Assembly: GCA_913774355.1 (NCBI GenBank) | Contig: CAJYGB010000033.1 | Coordinates: 1-64,000, forward strand | Length of the DNA: 64,000 nt | Source of the DNA: an uncultured Chryseobacterium sp. | Lineage (GTDB): Bacteria > Bacteroidota > Bacteroidia > Flavobacteriales > Weeksellaceae | Reading direction: 5' to 3' | Translations under genes and position numbers: made by a program | Shown: piece by piece, positions 17,614 to 26,671 of the stretch | How the letters are laid out: the number at the start of each line of letters is the position of its first letter | Position numbering within the stretch: position 1 is the first letter of the stretch | Notes under the pieces: model-generated | What the model saw: the letters and a program-made list of their open reading frames with translations, nothing else | The model's database searches: none | What the model was told of the DNA's origin: nothing

Positions 17614-18378
17614 TTACTTTGCTCTCAGTCTTTCCTTAATCGCTCCGATGCTTTTCTTTGCAGAATCTTCCAGAATCAGGCTGGCACTCATATGGATCCT
17701 TGCCGGCATCAGTTCGTTGAAATGGTCCGTTCCTTCCCATGATACTTTTTTAATCAAAGCTAAAGCATCACTGCTCCTTGAAGCAAGGGTTTGCAGGAAC
17801 TTCTCCAGCTTGGCATCCATTTCTGCCATGTTTTCGGAAACCGAATGGTAAATATTGTGCTGTTCTGCCCATTCCGCCGACCTGAAGTCCGCATCGATGG
17901 CCATCGCGGAAAATTGCGACTTCCCGATTTTTCTTTCCACATAAGGTCCGATGACGAACGGCCCGATACCAAGGTTAATTTCCGTTAGAGCTAAAGCTGC
18001 GTCTTTTACCGCAAAACAGTAATCTGCTCCACAGGCAATTCCCACGCCGCCGCCAGTGGTTTTTCCCTGTACTCTTACCACTACGATTTTACCGCAGTTT
18101 CTCATGGCATTGAGGACCTTTGCAAAACCTCCGAAAAACTTTGTCGATTTCTCCAGCTCTTCAATTTCCAGCAATTCGTCGAAACTGGCCCCGGCGCAGA
18201 ACGCCTTTTCCCCTTCGCTTTTTACAAGAATGGCTTTCACCTCATCTTTTGCCCCTTCCTCAAGAATGGTCTGCGCCAGTTTTTCAAGGATGGCTCCCGG
18301 AAGAGCATTGCTTTTCGGCGTTCCAAAGGTAATTTCGGCAATATTGTTTTTCAGTTCTGATACTACAAATTCGTTCAT
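17614..18378 (-). CDS. Enoyl-CoA hydratase/isomerase family protein
   Basis: A 254-residue crotonase. The oxyanion-hole segments are seen: FCAGASFDEL (about 61-70) and GKTTGGGVGIACGADY. One catalytic Glu is kept (ALTEINLGIGP), but the position of the second Glu in rat enoyl-CoA hydratase appears to be Ala (SQFSAMAID). This fits a hydratase of narrower type or an isomerase. It is 3.4 kb from paaZ and outside the paa transcript, so a PaaF role is possible but not shown. Confidence 0.8.
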   Translation of the reverse strand: MNEFVVSELKNNIAEITFGTPKSNALPGAILEKLAQTILEEGAKDEVKAILVKSEGEKAFCAGASFDELLEIEELEKSTKFFGGFAKVLNAMRNCGKIVVVRVQGKTTGGGVGIACGADYCFAVKDAALALTEINLGIGPFVIGPYVERKIGKSQFSAMAIDADFRSAEWAEQHNIYHSVSENMAEMDAKLEKFLQTLASRSSDALALIKKVSWEGTDHFNELMPARIHMSASLILEDSAKKSIGAIKERLRAK

Positions 18379-18797
18379 TTTTAATTTAAATTGGATTTAC
18401 ACAAAAATAGGAAAGTTCGGCGAAAAGCAAAGTTCAAATTCAATAATACTCACAGCTGTTGTCTTACAATCCTTTACGTAATGAAACCCATTCTGGAAAG
18501 TCTCTGGCAATAAGCAACATTTTTCTACCATACCGTATAAATACGGAATCATTAATTTGGTACTTTCTACGCTACCACAAAATTTATAATTGCTGTTACT
18601 TTGGTCTTGTCAACGAAGCAGGGTTCAAATAAATGGAATTAATTGAATATTTAAGAATAAAAGCTTCAGAATAAAATATCTTGTAAACTTTATACCATCA
18701 TTGAGAAATAATTGGTACCTATAATATAAAGACTAATAACCATAAAAACTTTAACGCTGCAGAAGATCGCGAAGATTCTAATTGCATAAATGAGAAG
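18379..18797. other. Intergenic region with a decayed gene fragment
   Basis: AT-rich DNA of 419 bp. On the minus strand 18464-18571 there is an open stretch of about 35 codons ending in TAA with the sequence MLLIARDFPEWVSLRKGL, which reads like the C-terminus of a lost protein. Nothing else is recognised. Confidence 0.3.
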
Positions 18798-18821
18798 AAA
18801 TCCCCTTACAGCAGGGGATTT
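18798..18821 (-). terminator. Terminator after the SMUG2-like gene
   Basis: AAATCCCCT / AGGGGATTT pairs perfectly over 9 bp with a 6-nt loop, directly below the stop codon at 18822. The run that follows on the minus strand is TTCTTCTC, so the T tract is poor. Confidence 0.6.
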
Positions 18822-19508
18822 TTATTTTTTCAAAGCTAAAATATATTTATCGATATACAGCTGTTTTTCCTTCGATTTATATTGCTGAATGTATCTCGGA
18901 TGTTCAAGGACCGTCATTTTTCCAAATAAATTGGCTTCCTGATTGATCTTTGTGAGGAAGCCCGCATTTTTTTTGCCCATGATAAAAACTTCCGAAGCGT
19001 CGAGATTCAGGCTGAGGTGCTTTTTTAAAGAATCGATTATGAAATCCTTCACATCGTTAAACAAGGCTTTATCATCATAATAATTCGCGTTAACCCAGTT
19101 TCTTTTCGATTTCCTGACGATGGCCAGGGGAAAAGGTGAATTAATGTATACTTCCCTGTAAAATTCTTCCGGTCCGCCATATTCAGCGATCATATCATAG
19201 ACGAATACGGATGAAACCTCATGGGTGTAGGCTGAATGCATCTTAATTCCACAAATGCTCTGGAGCCGCTTCGTATCGGTAAAAGGAACTCCGGTAACAC
19301 CTGCTCCGTGACGGCTGGGGTTTATTCCCAACAGAAATTTTCTCCGGTTGGAGTCATTGTAGTATTTATGGTAAAACTGCTGCATCACTTCCAGTGTTTC
19401 CGGATTGTCGAGGTATGGGTTCAACACTTGGAAATCATCCGGAAGTTTACCGGTGTAATGCAGCGTACGGTTAAATTCGATCACCTGGACGGCAAAGCTT
19501 TTATCCAT
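18822..19508 (-). CDS. SMUG2-type DNA glycosylase family protein
   Basis: A 228-residue protein of the uracil-DNA glycosylase superfamily. The N-terminal active-site segment is LGINPSRHGAGVTGVPFTD (60-78), as in the SMUG2 branch, and the C-terminal motif is LEHPRYIQQYK. These enzymes excise deaminated bases (uracil or xanthine) from DNA. Its start overlaps the stop of the DUF4241 gene by one base (TAATG), so the two are translated together. Confidence 0.85.
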   Translation of the reverse strand: MDKSFAVQVIEFNRTLHYTGKLPDDFQVLNPYLDNPETLEVMQQFYHKYYNDSNRRKFLLGINPSRHGAGVTGVPFTDTKRLQSICGIKMHSAYTHEVSSVFVYDMIAEYGGPEEFYREVYINSPFPLAIVRKSKRNWVNANYYDDKALFNDVKDFIIDSLKKHLSLNLDASEVFIMGKKNAGFLTKINQEANLFGKMTVLEHPRYIQQYKSKEKQLYIDKYILALKK

Positions 19509-20281
19509 TAATTTAAAAATATAAAATTTTGTGGTCGTCCTTTCTCCTCCTCCTCCTCATCATCCTCTTCTTCATCACTTAACGCCAGTTCAATATCGAT
19601 AAACTGAATGTAAAGTCCACACACAATGTCGTGCTCATCATAAGCAAAATATACCGGATAGCTGCCGTCACCGAAACCACTGGCAAACATCGGCATTTTA
19701 TATGAAGTTCCTGGAATCGTCCAGTTGATCCAATCGCCACTTTCCCGCTGGTTTTCAGGATGTGCTTTGTAGCTTTTTTTAAAAAGCTTTGCAAAATAAT
19801 CATCATAGAGATTATCCACATTGAGACTTTCTACAAAACGGTCAAAGGCTGGAAGGGCTTCCGCATCGGTAATACACGCTAAGCCGGCATCAACGTGAAA
19901 TCCGAAATAATCATCCGGCTGTATATCTTCCAGATTTTCATTCCCGATCAAAGCTTCCCGATAGATCACCGGCTTTTCATTGGTAAACCGTACTCTTACA
20001 ACAGCATACCGGCTACCCCATTCTTCTGACTTTACAACGGCAACGGTCACGGGAAAATCACCTTTCGGTGTTTCTATGAAATAAGGTTCCTGTGCGGAGT
20101 TCAGATATACCAGAGGATCTCTGACCACCACTTTACCGGAATGGAGAGAAATCTGCCCAATATCCATCGTTTCCATAGGCAGGCCAAAAATTTCCTTTGA
20201 TGTAAAATAGCTTTCAAGATCCGTAGGACAGACCAACAAATGCCTGACACTTTCCCACCGTTTAATCCAGGTTTTGTTCAT
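19508..20281 (-). CDS. DUF4241 protein with acidic tail
   Basis: A 257-residue protein. Features of DUF4241 are visible: VVRDPLVYLNSAQ (about 51-63), the GFHVDAGLACITD segment and FASGFGDGSYPVYFAYDEH (199-217). Residues 232-247 are a run of Asp and Glu. The family has no established biochemical role. It is translationally coupled to a DNA glycosylase. No signal peptide is seen, so it is cytosolic. Confidence 0.75.
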   Translation of the reverse strand: MNKTWIKRWESVRHLLVCPTDLESYFTSKEIFGLPMETMDIGQISLHSGKVVVRDPLVYLNSAQEPYFIETPKGDFPVTVAVVKSEEWGSRYAVVRVRFTNEKPVIYREALIGNENLEDIQPDDYFGFHVDAGLACITDAEALPAFDRFVESLNVDNLYDDYFAKLFKKSYKAHPENQRESGDWINWTIPGTSYKMPMFASGFGDGSYPVYFAYDEHDIVCGLYIQFIDIELALSDEEEDDEEEEEKGRPQNFIFLN

Positions 20282-20514
20282 GACTTACAATTTTGTGATT
20301 GATTTCTCTATTAAATTATGTAATAAAAAGAAAAAAATCAGACAGGGAATCAACTTTAACAAAAGTTTATAACAGCTGATATCTTCCTAATCTAAATGAT
20401 ACTTCCTGTCAGGCTTTATCAACTTCTCAAACAAAGTCTTACTTTTCTGAAAATTTATTTAGTGTGACAGGAAAAAATTGTCTATTTTCAAGACACCATT
20501 TCCAAAATCATTGT

Positions 20515-21717
20515 ATGGATAAAAAATTAAAACGGTTTTTCGTCAAATCGGTTGTTGTCTTATTGATCATTCATCTGGGGTACTTCCTCTATGGATATGT
20601 TAAATTCAAAGGACTGGAGCAGGTTTCTATCTATACCGAGTTTTATCGGTTCAAATTTTACGATGATGTTTCCATTTCCCACTTTTTTATATCCGGATTA
20701 TTTTTATTTGTGTTTTTAGTCATACTGCTCTGGAAACATTCAAGGCAGGGCTATTCTTTTATTAATCTTTTTAAAACAGGAGCAGCTTTACTGCTTGTTT
20801 CTTTTCTCACGTTTACTTTTTTCATCAGTTACAGCCTAGGGATGAATGCCAAGCTTAGACATGACTTGCCTGAAAAAGATCTGAATAAAGACAAAACTTT
20901 GCTGAACGTACTGCGCCCTTTTCTGTATAACTTTACCTCTTACAGCTCAGAAAAGCTCTTTAATCCGGAGCATATCCTGTACCCTAAGCCTTATCCTGTT
21001 ATCGGGCAGAAAGACTCTATCCGGTACGCTACGGATCATGAAGAATATTATTCGATTCAGCATACCTACTACAGCATCGATACGTTAAAAGTGTTAACTT
21101 CCGATAAGAAAAAGATAAGCACCGGTGCAAAATTCTTTTCTGATTTTTTACAAATGGATCCTGAAGAATTTAATAAGAGGATTATTTCCGAAAAAGTTAT
21201 TAAAGACAGTACAGAAATTATTTATAAGGGTCAGGAAGTACAACCGGAATATGATGACAGGGTATGTATTTTCCTTGAAAACAACAATTTATTTTCTCCT
21301 GCTTCTGATCTTCCGGTTTCTGAACAACAGTATCATAATGCTGTAGAAAGATACAACCTGCTGTACCGGTACAAACAGGATTCCCTGTTGCATCGCTTTC
21401 AAAAGCTGAACATGGTGCTGAAAAAATATAATATTGAAACACAGATTATTCCCGAGGACCTGACAAAAGATGTCTTTTATTACCGGGATCATAAAAAAGA
21501 AATTTTAAATGGCATCCGGAATACATTTGAACGAAATGACCTGGCTAAAAAATTAAAGGCTGTCGATCATTTGTTTTACCATCCGAATTATCTCCATCCG
21601 TCCATCCGCATGATTTTTGCCGCTGTTGTGGTAAGCGTGTGGCTTGTTTTATTCTTATTCTACCTGATCTGGAATTTTAAAAATAAGAAAAAACCGGCTG
21701 CTCCCCAAAAAAAATGA
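20515..21717 (+). CDS. Membrane protein of unknown function
   Basis: A 400-residue protein. I start it at ATG 20515 (MDKKLKRFFVKS), because the GTG 17 codons upstream adds a non-homologous-looking Cys/His-rich tail. Three spans lie at about 8-28, 47-68 and 80-104, a large soluble domain follows (105-360), and a last span is near 368-388 with a basic tail. The soluble part is rich in Tyr, Asp and Lys. No family recognised. It is the only plus-strand gene between 8.3 and 40 kb. Confidence 0.65.
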   Translation: MDKKLKRFFVKSVVVLLIIHLGYFLYGYVKFKGLEQVSIYTEFYRFKFYDDVSISHFFISGLFLFVFLVILLWKHSRQGYSFINLFKTGAALLLVSFLTFTFFISYSLGMNAKLRHDLPEKDLNKDKTLLNVLRPFLYNFTSYSSEKLFNPEHILYPKPYPVIGQKDSIRYATDHEEYYSIQHTYYSIDTLKVLTSDKKKISTGAKFFSDFLQMDPEEFNKRIISEKVIKDSTEIIYKGQEVQPEYDDRVCIFLENNNLFSPASDLPVSEQQYHNAVERYNLLYRYKQDSLLHRFQKLNMVLKKYNIETQIIPEDLTKDVFYYRDHKKEILNGIRNTFERNDLAKKLKAVDHLFYHPNYLHPSIRMIFAAVVVSVWLVLFLFYLIWNFKNKKKPAAPQKK

Positions 21718-21748
21718 GGCTGCCCAACTTTTTGGACAGCCTCATTTT
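21711..21748. terminator. Bidirectional terminator
   Basis: AAAATGAGGCTG / CAGCCTCATTTT forms a 12-bp stem, and the inner CCAA/TTGG can extend it. A runs lie before it and Ts after it. The stop codon at 21715-21717 is inside the stem. It separates the convergent membrane-protein gene and paaZ. Confidence 0.88.
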
Positions 21749-21764
21749 GCTGTATTGCCATATG

Positions 21765-24260
21765 TTATATCAATCCGAACTGCTCGAAATGATGGGTAAA
21801 ATGCTTTTTATGCATTAGTTCCCACATTTCCTTATTGAGTTTTCCGAATACGAAATTCATGTGTTCCGCCTGAGGATTTTCTCTGTAGTAAATGGAAAAT
21901 CTTTTCAGATTGTCCAGGAACGACTGTTTCGCGGCTTCCAGGTTTTTATGCTTCAGTTCCGGTAAGGAGCCGTCGGCATTCAGGAAGGGAGCCTGGAAGT
22001 CTTTTGGCATTTTGCGGTGGTTATACAGCGAATCCTGCCATTTTTCCAGTTGTTCTTCCGGCGTAAAACACTGGTCTGCTTCCGGCTCGCCGAGACTTAC
22101 CAGTACACCGTGCTCCAAATGTTCGATCATCTGCTGGGCAGACATTTTTCCCCATTGTGAAACGGTATTTTCCGTTAGGCCGTTCAGGAGTTTCTGAACA
22201 TTTTTTACATTCAGATCGATGAACGGCGATTGTTTTGCCACCAACGTTAAAATGGTCGCTACACACACCACTTCCTCTCTCTGGTTGACAACTTCTACCA
22301 ACCATTTCACCACTCCGGAAGGAATATTTCTTCCCTTTACGCCACGGTTGATCTTTTCTTTAGCAGTTAAATAAACCGTAATGGTATCTCCGGCATAGAC
22401 CGGTTTGAAGAACGAACAGTTTTCCAGTCCGTAGTTGGCGATCACCGGTCCTTTCTTTCCGGAAACGAACAATCCTGCCGCTGCGGAAAGGATGAAATAT
22501 CCGTGCGCTACGGTTTTATCGAAAATGGTTCCCGATAAGCTCGTCGCATCGGTGTGGGCATAGAAATGATCCCATGAAACATTGGAGAAATTTACGATAT
22601 CGGCATCGGTTACGGTTCTTCCCGCCGTTTCCAGGGAATCGCCGACTTCCACTTCTTCAAAATACTTCTGGAACGGATGCTTATCCGAATACTTCTTTTC
22701 AGCACCCTGCTGGTACACTTTGGTAATCGCAGTTAAAATATCTGGTGATCCCTGAATGGCTGTTTTCTGAAGGAAAAAATGAAGACCGTTCAGTCCTCCC
22801 ATCTCCTCGCCTCCTCCGGCTCTTCCGGGACCACCGTGCATCAGTGTCGGCAGCGGTGAACCGTGACCGGTGCTTTCCTTCGCGTTGTCTCTGTTCAAGA
22901 CGAAAATCCTTCCGTGCTGGGAAGCCATTTTCCAGGAAGTTTCGGCTACGAATTTTTCATCGTGAGAAATAATGGATCCTACCAGACTTCCTTTTCCTCT
23001 TTTCGCCAAAGCCGCCGCTTCTTCCGCATCTTTGTACGGCATCAATGTTGAAACCGGTCCGAAGGCTTCGACGTCGTGAGAGATATTTTTTTCAAACGGC
23101 TTGTCATTTAAGAACAGTTTCGGACTCATAAAGGCTCCGTTTTCATAGTCTGCATCTACCAGTTCGTGCTGTCCGTCGTAAATAAGTTCCGTTTCAGCTT
23201 TCAATAAATTTATTTTTCTGATCACCTCATCGTACTGCTGTTTCCCGACCAGAGATCCCATTCTCGTTTCCCTGCTTAACGGATTTCCGATTTTAGTCTG
23301 GTCCAACGCTTTCGATAAAGCATTCTGAACGTCTCCGATTAAATTTTCCGGAACGATAATTCTTCGGATGGCGGTACATTTCTGCCCGGCTTTGGTCGTC
23401 ATTTCGTTGCGGACTTCCTTGATGAATAAATCGAATTCAGGCGTCCCTGGCTTTGCTTCCAGTCCTAAGATGGAGCAGTTCAGGGAATCCGCTTCCATAT
23501 TGAAACGAACGGCATTTCCCGCCACCGACGGTAAGGATTTCAGTTTTCTCCCTGTGGTTGCAGAACCTGTAAATAGCACAGAATCACCATCCTGAACATA
23601 ATCAAGGATATTCCCCGGCTCTCCGCACACCAATTGTACCGCTCCCTCAGGAAGAATTCCGCTTTCGATCATATCCTGGAATACGGCATTCGTTAAATAG
23701 GAACCGAACGGTGATGGCTTTACAATGGAAGGAACGCCGGCTAACAAGGAAGTGGAAAGTTTTTCAAGCATCCCCCAAACCGGGAAGTTGTACGCATTGA
23801 TCTGAACGGAAACCCCTTCACTCGGCGTTAAGATATGCGTTCCCAGGAAAGTTCCGTTAGCAGAAATTTTCTGGGTTTCTCCATCTACCCAGAACGGGGT
23901 ATTCGGGAGCATTCTCTTGGCCAATCCGGAATACGTAAAGAACGTTCCGAAACCGCCCTCGATATCCACCCAGGAATCCACATGAGTTGCTCCTGTTTTA
24001 TAGGATAATTCGTAGTATTTTTTCTTTCTTTCAAGAAGGTATAAGGCTACTTTTTTCAGCATCTCTCCACGGTCATAGAACGTCATGGATGAAAGATTTT
24101 TGTATCCTACGGTTCTTCCGTAGTCCAGAGCCTGTTCAAAATTCAGCCCTTCCGTATCGGAAACGGCTACCTGCTCTCCCGTCACGGCATTATACAAAGG
24201 AATCCCATTTCCGGTTCCTTCAATCCATTCGCCGTGGATATAGTTTTTTAGTTTTTGCAT
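21765..24260 (-). CDS. paaZ: PaaZ bifunctional ring-opening enzyme with C-terminal DinB-like domain
   Basis: An 831-residue enzyme of phenylacetate breakdown. Residues 1-520 are an aldehyde dehydrogenase (catalytic Cys near 297 in AGQKCTAIRR; FNMEAD). About 530-685 is a MaoC-type hydratase (FSNVSWDHFYAHTD, VAHGYFILSAAAGLF) that opens oxepin-CoA. Usual PaaZ ends near 680 residues. Here about 145 further residues follow, with MSAQQMIEHLEHG and a final FGKLNKEMWELMHKKHFTHHFEQFGLI-like block (written here from 800 on), which match the DinB/DUF1569 plan. It is the last gene of the paa run. Confidence 0.93.
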   Translation of the reverse strand: MQKLKNYIHGEWIEGTGNGIPLYNAVTGEQVAVSDTEGLNFEQALDYGRTVGYKNLSSMTFYDRGEMLKKVALYLLERKKKYYELSYKTGATHVDSWVDIEGGFGTFFTYSGLAKRMLPNTPFWVDGETQKISANGTFLGTHILTPSEGVSVQINAYNFPVWGMLEKLSTSLLAGVPSIVKPSPFGSYLTNAVFQDMIESGILPEGAVQLVCGEPGNILDYVQDGDSVLFTGSATTGRKLKSLPSVAGNAVRFNMEADSLNCSILGLEAKPGTPEFDLFIKEVRNEMTTKAGQKCTAIRRIIVPENLIGDVQNALSKALDQTKIGNPLSRETRMGSLVGKQQYDEVIRKINLLKAETELIYDGQHELVDADYENGAFMSPKLFLNDKPFEKNISHDVEAFGPVSTLMPYKDAEEAAALAKRGKGSLVGSIISHDEKFVAETSWKMASQHGRIFVLNRDNAKESTGHGSPLPTLMHGGPGRAGGGEEMGGLNGLHFFLQKTAIQGSPDILTAITKVYQQGAEKKYSDKHPFQKYFEEVEVGDSLETAGRTVTDADIVNFSNVSWDHFYAHTDATSLSGTIFDKTVAHGYFILSAAAGLFVSGKKGPVIANYGLENCSFFKPVYAGDTITVYLTAKEKINRGVKGRNIPSGVVKWLVEVVNQREEVVCVATILTLVAKQSPFIDLNVKNVQKLLNGLTENTVSQWGKMSAQQMIEHLEHGVLVSLGEPEADQCFTPEEQLEKWQDSLYNHRKMPKDFQAPFLNADGSLPELKHKNLEAAKQSFLDNLKRFSIYYRENPQAEHMNFVFGKLNKEMWELMHKKHFTHHFEQFGLI

Positions 24261-24261
24261 A

Positions 24262-24335
24262 AAATTTAATTTAACAATGTATCAATGTGACAGTTTACCA
24301 ATTAGCTGTTACATTTTTACACCGGTCTACAGTTA
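24262..24335. repeat. ARTNTANC octamer array A
   Basis: Four to five degenerate 8-bp units (AACAATGT, ATCAATGT, GACAGTTT, ACCAATTA) run on the plus strand, followed by the facing half (CTGTTACATTTTTACACC). The array fills the gap between paaZ and the esterase gene. Confidence 0.6.
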
Positions 24336-24338
24336 TAT

Positions 24339-25169
24339 TTAATTTTTCTGTTCCTGATAGGGAAATAATTTCACCAGACCTTCATACAAACTTCTGTGCA
24401 AAATAGTTGCATGATTATCGGTTTCCATCATTTTATATTCGATCGTCCAGTTATTTTTACCGGATTTTTTCAGCACATCATATAAATCTTGTGCATCTTT
24501 TATCATCACCGGATGCTCTCCTTTTCCGACCGAAATATAAATAAATTTCTTCGTATCCGGAATTTTGGTTAGCAACTGATTTGCACTTTTTAATAAGCTT
24601 TCATCATTCCACCATAAGCTCGGGCTGATGATAAAATAATTATTGAACAGCTCCGGTTTTTTCAGTAAAATTTCTGTGGCTAAAAGTCCGCCCAATGATT
24701 GTCCGAAAATGTATGTTTCAGTAGTTTTAAACTGGTTTTCAATATAAGGTTTTAATTCTTTTTCAATAAAACTGATGAACTTGTCAGAATGTCCGGTTGT
24801 CGGGTAATCCTTCTGTAGATCTTTCAAATCTGTATGAAAAGTAAAATCTCTTTTCCGATCGATATTCGCAATTCCAACCACGATGGTTTCCGGCATCGAG
24901 TACATTTGGTTGAAGAATTGCACCAGTCCGGTAACATGGATAAAATCTTCATTGAGGCTTCCATCCAGCAGATAAATGACCGGATAGGATTTGGCTTTAT
25001 CAAAATTCTGCGGAAGATAGATATTCAATATTCTGTCTTCATTTAAAATTTTAGATTTCAATGTTCGGATTTCACCGATCGTTAATGGCTCTACGTTACC
25101 ATTTTGAGCTGAAACCATAGCTGAAAGTCCCAATAACATGCTGCAGATCAGCAGGATTTTTTTAATCAT
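24339..25169 (-). CDS. Exported esterase-D-like alpha/beta hydrolase
   Basis: A 276-residue putative esterase with a signal peptide (1-21, ending VSAQ). The nucleophile elbow is FGQSLGG (near 155-161). The catalytic His is likely in the DNHATILHRSLYEG block (about 251-264), and the N-terminal VIYLLDGS is typical of the family. It resembles esterase D and siderophore-ester hydrolases. It sits in the paa transcript between paaY and paaZ, but a role in phenylacetate use is not shown; an esterase that frees phenylacetate from outside esters is conceivable. Confidence 0.82.
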   Translation of the reverse strand: MIKKILLICSMLLGLSAMVSAQNGNVEPLTIGEIRTLKSKILNEDRILNIYLPQNFDKAKSYPVIYLLDGSLNEDFIHVTGLVQFFNQMYSMPETIVVGIANIDRKRDFTFHTDLKDLQKDYPTTGHSDKFISFIEKELKPYIENQFKTTETYIFGQSLGGLLATEILLKKPELFNNYFIISPSLWWNDESLLKSANQLLTKIPDTKKFIYISVGKGEHPVMIKDAQDLYDVLKKSGKNNWTIEYKMMETDNHATILHRSLYEGLVKLFPYQEQKN

Positions 25170-25200
25170 TTTTCTTTATTTTTAACCTGATGCGGTTTTT

Positions 25201-25233
25201 AAACCTCATAGGTTTTGAAAACCTATGAGGTTT
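25201..25233. repeat. REP-like palindrome, copy 1
   Basis: AAACCTCATAGGTTTT, a single G, and its exact reverse complement form a perfect 16-bp inverted repeat. An identical copy lies at 25856-25888. The two flank the transposase-like gene, whose frameshifted reading frame ends 3 bp from this copy. Confidence 0.9.
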
Positions 25234-25236
25234 GTA

Positions 25237-25817
25237 CTATAAAGTTTCCATAAAATCATACTCTATACTAGAGCGGTGATACATTATAAAATCATTTATC
25301 GTATCAAAATATTTCATCATTTCAGCTCTTTCAACATGACTCGTCTTTGCTGTATTGATATAAGAATGATATGATGAATACCTCCAGTTTCTGATATCTT
25401 TTACCAACCATGATTCACCGGATTATTGTGAATATAGTGCAGTAATTTAGTCAGATATTTTTCATCATTAACCCTCTTGCGTCTCAGATAATCAAGAAAA
25501 AGAGAACCTTTTCTATTATATCTCTTGTTATAGGCTTTTGCATATCCGTTTAATAAATTACTAAACTGTTTCATTAAATAAAAATGCTCATTTTCAACAT
25601 GCTTTAATTCTTTAAATCTAAGCAGTAAATGGAAATGATTCGGGATTAAGCAGTAAGCATATATTTCAGCAACAGGGATTATATATTTTAAAATATTCTC
25701 TAAAAAATATCTGTAATTTTCCTCTTCCCTGAAAATTAAATCTTTTCCATTAGCATGAGTATAGATATGATAAACATATCCACACTCAAAATTATCGATG
25801 TTTGTATTTTTTTTCAT
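25237..25817 (-). pseudogene. REP-associated tyrosine transposase (RAYT), frameshifted
   Basis: The first 138 codons (25401-25817) encode a Y1/IS200-like nuclease: metal motif NHFHLLL (HUH type), a likely catalytic Tyr in AYNKRYNRKGSLF, and YIHNNPVNHG. The frame then stops after HGW. In the next frame the expected C-terminus follows at once: LVKDIRNWRYSSYHSY and on for 56 residues to TAG at 25237-25239. One missing base near 25405-25411 (probably in a T run) explains this. RAYTs excise and spread REP palindromes. The two flanking copies fit a RAYT with its own REPs. It interrupts the paa cluster between paaY and the esterase. Confidence 0.9.
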
Positions 25818-25855
25818 TTTTGTGTTTTTAAGTAAGGGATCTACTGAGTAACTCT

Positions 25856-25888
25856 AAACCTCATAGGTTTTGAAAACCTATGAGGTTT
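25856..25888. repeat. REP-like palindrome, copy 2
   Basis: Identical 33 bp to copy 1 (25201-25233). It is nested in a further inverted pair, CTCTAAACCT (25853-25862) and AGGTTTAGAG (25894-25903). It lies 38 bp above the RAYT start. Confidence 0.9.
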
Positions 25889-25921
25889 GTGTTAGGTTTA
25901 GAGAGGCCTAACTTTCAAAGT

Positions 25922-26515
25922 TTATTTCACGTCATCCCAAATACTGTAATCGATAATTTTAGTTGGAACCTGTTTTACATATTCCGTAAACGGCTCGCAG
26001 GGCAGAATAGCATCTTTCCCTTCCCTGGCCAGTTCCTGATACAGTTTTGTTCCTTCCGTTTTCCATTTGATCATCTCATCGGAAACGTCGCGGATGATTT
26101 TTGCCGGACTTCCGACGATAAGTTTCCGCGCTTCGCATCTGAAGTTGGCGGAAACAAAAGCCAGCGCGCCAATGATACATTCATCACCGATGACCGCTTT
26201 GTCCATCACCACCGCATTCATTCCCACCAGGCAATTTTTTCCAATATGTCCGGAATGGATGATCGCTCCGTGGCCGATGTGTGCCGATTCTTCCAGAATG
26301 GTTTCAATGCCCGGGAAAACATGCAGCGTGCAGTTTTCCTGTACATTGGCGCCGTCTTTCACGATAATTTTCCCCCAATCGCCGCGGATGACCGCATTGG
26401 GACCGACGTATACTTCTTCACCGATTTCCACATTCCCGATAATCACCGCCTGCGGATGAACGTAAGCGGAAGGTTTAATGATCGGCCGTATGCCGTGGTA
26501 GGAGTAAATATTCAT
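25922..26515 (-). CDS. paaY: PaaY thioesterase (hexapeptide-repeat)
   Basis: A 197-residue left-handed beta-helix protein of the gamma-carbonic anhydrase type. Hexapeptide repeats run from about 15 to 145 (VIIGNVEIGEEVYVGPNAVI). Three metal-binding histidines are likely (HVFPG, HIGHGAIIHSGHIG). PaaY hydrolyses stalled ring-hydroxylated CoA thioesters and prevents CoA trapping. It is in the paa run between paaJ and the RAYT. Confidence 0.9.
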   Translation of the reverse strand: MNIYSYHGIRPIIKPSAYVHPQAVIIGNVEIGEEVYVGPNAVIRGDWGKIIVKDGANVQENCTLHVFPGIETILEESAHIGHGAIIHSGHIGKNCLVGMNAVVMDKAVIGDECIIGALAFVSANFRCEARKLIVGSPAKIIRDVSDEMIKWKTEGTKLYQELAREGKDAILPCEPFTEYVKQVPTKIIDYSIWDDVK

Positions 26516-26532
26516 AAATTTTTTGTTAAAAA

Positions 26533-26655
26533 TTTAATGTAACAAGGGATCAATATACCAGTTTACAAATGGATGCTTCGACAGGCTCAGCATGACATTA
26601 CGCAAAAGTTGTTTCACTGCTACATTTTTATACTGTTACATTGATAAATTGTTAT
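26533..26655. repeat. ARTNTANC octamer array B with central element
   Basis: The left half TAATGTAACAAGGGATCAAT... has 8-bp phasing (AACAAGGG, ATCAATAT, ACCAGTTT). It is followed by a 26-bp central element at 26573-26598 (ATGCTTCGACAGGCTCAG...) and a facing right half that ends AATTGTTATATTA. The ends TAATGTAACAA and TAATATAACAA are inverted copies with one mismatch. Confidence 0.6.
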
Positions 26656-26671
26656 ATTATTTAAAAAAAAG

